Assembly (NCBI RefSeq): GCF_000305935.1
Contig: NC_018870.1
Coordinates: 947,942 to 1,011,941 of the forward strand
DNA: 64,000 nt
Reading direction: 5' to 3'
From: Thermacetogenium phaeum DSM 12270
GTDB taxonomy: Bacteria; Bacillota; DSM-12270; Thermacetogeniales; Thermacetogeniaceae
How positions within the stretch are numbered: the stretch's first letter is position 1; each line of letters opens with the position of its first letter. Under the pieces are notes generated by a model. It was not told the DNA's origin, did not search any database, and was given only the letters and a program-made list of their open reading frames with translations. The position numbers and the translations under genes were made by a program. Shown here one piece after another: positions 62,794 to 64,000 of the stretch.

Positions 62794-62825
62794 TAGGGCG
62801 CGACCTAAAGGCGCGCCCTATATTT
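62794..62825 (+). terminator. Rho-independent terminator of the DUF1540 gene
   Basis: TAGGGCGCG (62794-62802) pairs with CGCGCCCTA (62812-62820), followed by TATTTT. Confidence 0.85.
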
Positions 62826-63175
62826 TCCGCTCTACTGCGCCTTTCCCTCAGCAGACCTTGTGAAACCTTCCCCTTTCGAGTAAGATCGAGATTGGCCGAT
62901 TTTATTCCCGTAGACCACCATGCCGCCATCGGCGGCACCAACAGAGGAACGAAAAAAGGGTTTATCCTTGTCGGCGCAGCGACCTGACGGAGGTTGTTAC
63001 TCGCCCTTGACGAAGGAGCATAGCGAGCAGCCGAATCGAGATAGGATGTCGAGATAGGCGACTCTGCGCCAGGGAAGGCGCATAGGAGCCGGTCGGCTGC
63101 TTATCTATCGACGAGTGTTAGGGCGAGTTAAACCGGATTCCGGGAGCAAGCGCAAGGATAAACCGAAACGTATTT
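62826..63175. repeat. noncoding block of nested inverted repeats
   Basis: Arms nest in order: GGTTTATCCTTG (62959-62970) with CAAGGATAAACC (63153-63164); ACTCGCCC (62999-63006) with GGGCGAGT (63121-63128); AGCAGCCGA (63026-63034) with TCGGCTGCT (63093-63101); TGCGCC (63065-63070) with GGCGCA (63077-63082). TCGAGATAGG is repeated at 63036-63045 and 63049-63058. A separate hairpin TGCCGCC/GGCGGCA is at 62921-62937. No gene is seen. It could be a structured RNA or a small nonautonomous mobile repeat. Confidence 0.75.
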
Positions 63176-63262
63176 TCATGGCAGTCTTTTGGAAAACTGG
63201 CATTTGTTGAGCCGGAAGTGGAATTGCCGGTCGAATTGGTGAGCAGGAAGGGGAGGTTTCAT

Positions 63263-63754
63263 TTGGTTCCGGTTGTTTTTATCGTCGGTAATTCCAACAC
63301 GGGCAAAACCCTGTTGATAGAGCGGCTGGTGGGTGTCCTCAAGAAGTCGAATTACCGGATCGCAGTTATTAAACATGCTCCCCACGGATATGAGCCGGAC
63401 GTCCAGGGAAAGGACACCTGGCGCTACTGCCGGGCAGGGGTGGATGAGGTCGTTGTGGTGGGGCCGGAGTCACTTACCCATCACAGTTTTTACCGGCAGG
63501 AACCTGCTTTACCGGATATCATTAAGAGGATAGAGAATGATGTCGATCTGGTAATTGTCGAAGGCTTTAAAAAACAAGCGGGCCCTAAAATCGAGGTGCT
63601 GAGAAAGGGCTATACCACTCAGAGGCTGAATCTGGGAAGTGACCTGATTGCAGTTGTCAGCGACTGCCCTTCTGAAGAAAAGATACCAACTTTTACCCCG
63701 GATGAAGTGGAGAGGCTGGCGGATTTCCTGGTCAGGCGCTTTTCTCTCAAGTGA
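63263..63754 (+). CDS. mobB: MobB-like molybdopterin-guanine dinucleotide biosynthesis GTPase
   Basis: TTG 63263 is 6 bases after AAGGGGAGG, and it places M-V-P-V-V-F-I-V-G-N-S-N-T-G-K-T at the N-terminus, as in MobB. The 163-residue protein has Walker A G-N-S-N-T-G-K-T near 8-15, K-H-A-P-H-G-Y-E and V-I-V-E-G-F-K (Walker B region). MobB aids the attachment of GMP to molybdopterin. GTG 63218 is an alternative start. Molybdoenzymes such as formate dehydrogenase would be the users; none is in the window. Confidence 0.9.
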   Translation: MVPVVFIVGNSNTGKTLLIERLVGVLKKSNYRIAVIKHAPHGYEPDVQGKDTWRYCRAGVDEVVVVGPESLTHHSFYRQEPALPDIIKRIENDVDLVIVEGFKKQAGPKIEVLRKGYTTQRLNLGSDLIAVVSDCPSEEKIPTFTPDEVERLADFLVRRFSLK

Positions 63755-63805
63755 ATTGAAACCTGTCGCCTCTCCTCTTAAATTACTTTCCGGAGCAAAG
63801 TCTTC

Positions 63806-64000
63806 TTAGACACTGAGATCGTTAATAACAAGCCCTGTCGGGAGTTTTGGGTAAAAGTAAGTGGACTTTTGCGGCATTTTCTCTCCTGCCAGGGCTACTT
63901 CGACGATCTGTTCTATCCTGGTAGGGTTGAGCAAGAAGGCGAGTTGCGCTTTATTTTCGTCAACGGCTCTCAGGGCTTTAGCTTCATCTCTGGTATAGGA
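63806..64000 (-). CDS. DUF1015 family protein, C-terminal end
   Basis: The gene runs off the right edge; the last 64 residues end at TAA (minus, 63806-63808). The translation contains A-L-R-A-V-D-E-N-K-A-Q-L-A-F-L-L-N-P-T and G-E-K-M-P-Q-K-S-T-Y-F-Y-P-K-L-P-T-G-L-V, the C-terminal pattern of DUF1015 proteins. The function of the family is not proven. It is convergent with mobB. Confidence 0.85.
   Translation of the reverse strand, partial: SYTRDEAKALRAVDENKAQLAFLLNPTRIEQIVEVALAGEKMPQKSTYFYPKLPTGLVINDLSV

Overview
The window reads as the chromosome of an anaerobic, probably thermophilic or syntrophic Clostridia-type Firmicute (Thermacetogenium/Moorella/Peptococcaceae-like). This is inferred from AGGAGG-type ribosome binding sites with frequent TTG/GTG starts, a corrinoid methyl-transfer module, hydrogenase maturation genes, pyruvate formate-lyase, a hybrid cluster protein, a minimal SUF-like Fe-S system, a nickel-binding CooT-type protein and the trp RNA-binding protein TRAP. 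No species can be fixed from the sequence alone.

Layout. 1-1.4 kb: end of a UroD-type methyltransferase gene, a small protein and a cobalamin-binding methyl carrier. 1.5-3.4 kb: hybrid cluster protein and an Rrf2 regulator, both promoters carrying the same palindrome. 3.7-8.3 kb: GH57 branching-enzyme-like protein, a DUF4912 protein and a divergent GH15 glucoamylase (storage alpha-glucan metabolism). 8.4-13 kb: hypF-hypC-hypD-hypE with overlapping genes. 13-15.3 kb: a CPBP protease and a membrane-anchored amidohydrolase-like protein lacking the usual metal-binding motif. 15.3-21.6 kb: NurA, HerA, Mre11/SbcD and a Rad50/SbcC that appears split over three genes, an archaeal-style DNA-end processing cluster. 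21.7-24.5 kb: uppP and an ISLre2-type insertion sequence with recognisable ends. 24.5-32.8 kb: tRNA-Pro, HAD phosphatase, dnaE, mtrB (TRAP), pfkA, pyk. 33-35.6 kb: SmsC/SmsB-like Fe-S scaffold pair and RNase P RNA. 35.6-41.9 kb (mostly minus strand): DUF763, CooT-like and DUF3842 proteins, a PDGLE protein with CbiM/NikM, a C_GCAxxG_C_C protein, a cysteine desulfurase-like enzyme and a LysR regulator. 42-44.5 kb: an attenuator leader followed by aroF-tyrA. 44.6-50.1 kb: small membrane protein, DUF3343, a QueG-like ferredoxin protein, CCA-adding enzyme, hydrolase, phosphoesterase and an unrecognised conserved protein. 50.2-55.8 kb: pflB-pflA, an HTH regulator and a radical SAM protein. 56-59.3 kb: two 2-hydroxyacyl-CoA-dehydratase-like subunits plus their ATP-dependent activator. 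59.5-64 kb: a broken glutamine synthetase gene, a chemoreceptor, small stress/DUF1540 proteins, a nested-palindrome noncoding block, MobB and the end of a DUF1015 gene.

Most genes are ordinary housekeeping or anaerobic metabolism. The parts most worth following up are the NurA-HerA-Mre11-split-Rad50 cluster, the shared Rrf2 operators, the aroF attenuator together with a TRAP gene in the same window, the activator-dependent dehydratase-like trio, and the structured noncoding block near 63 kb.
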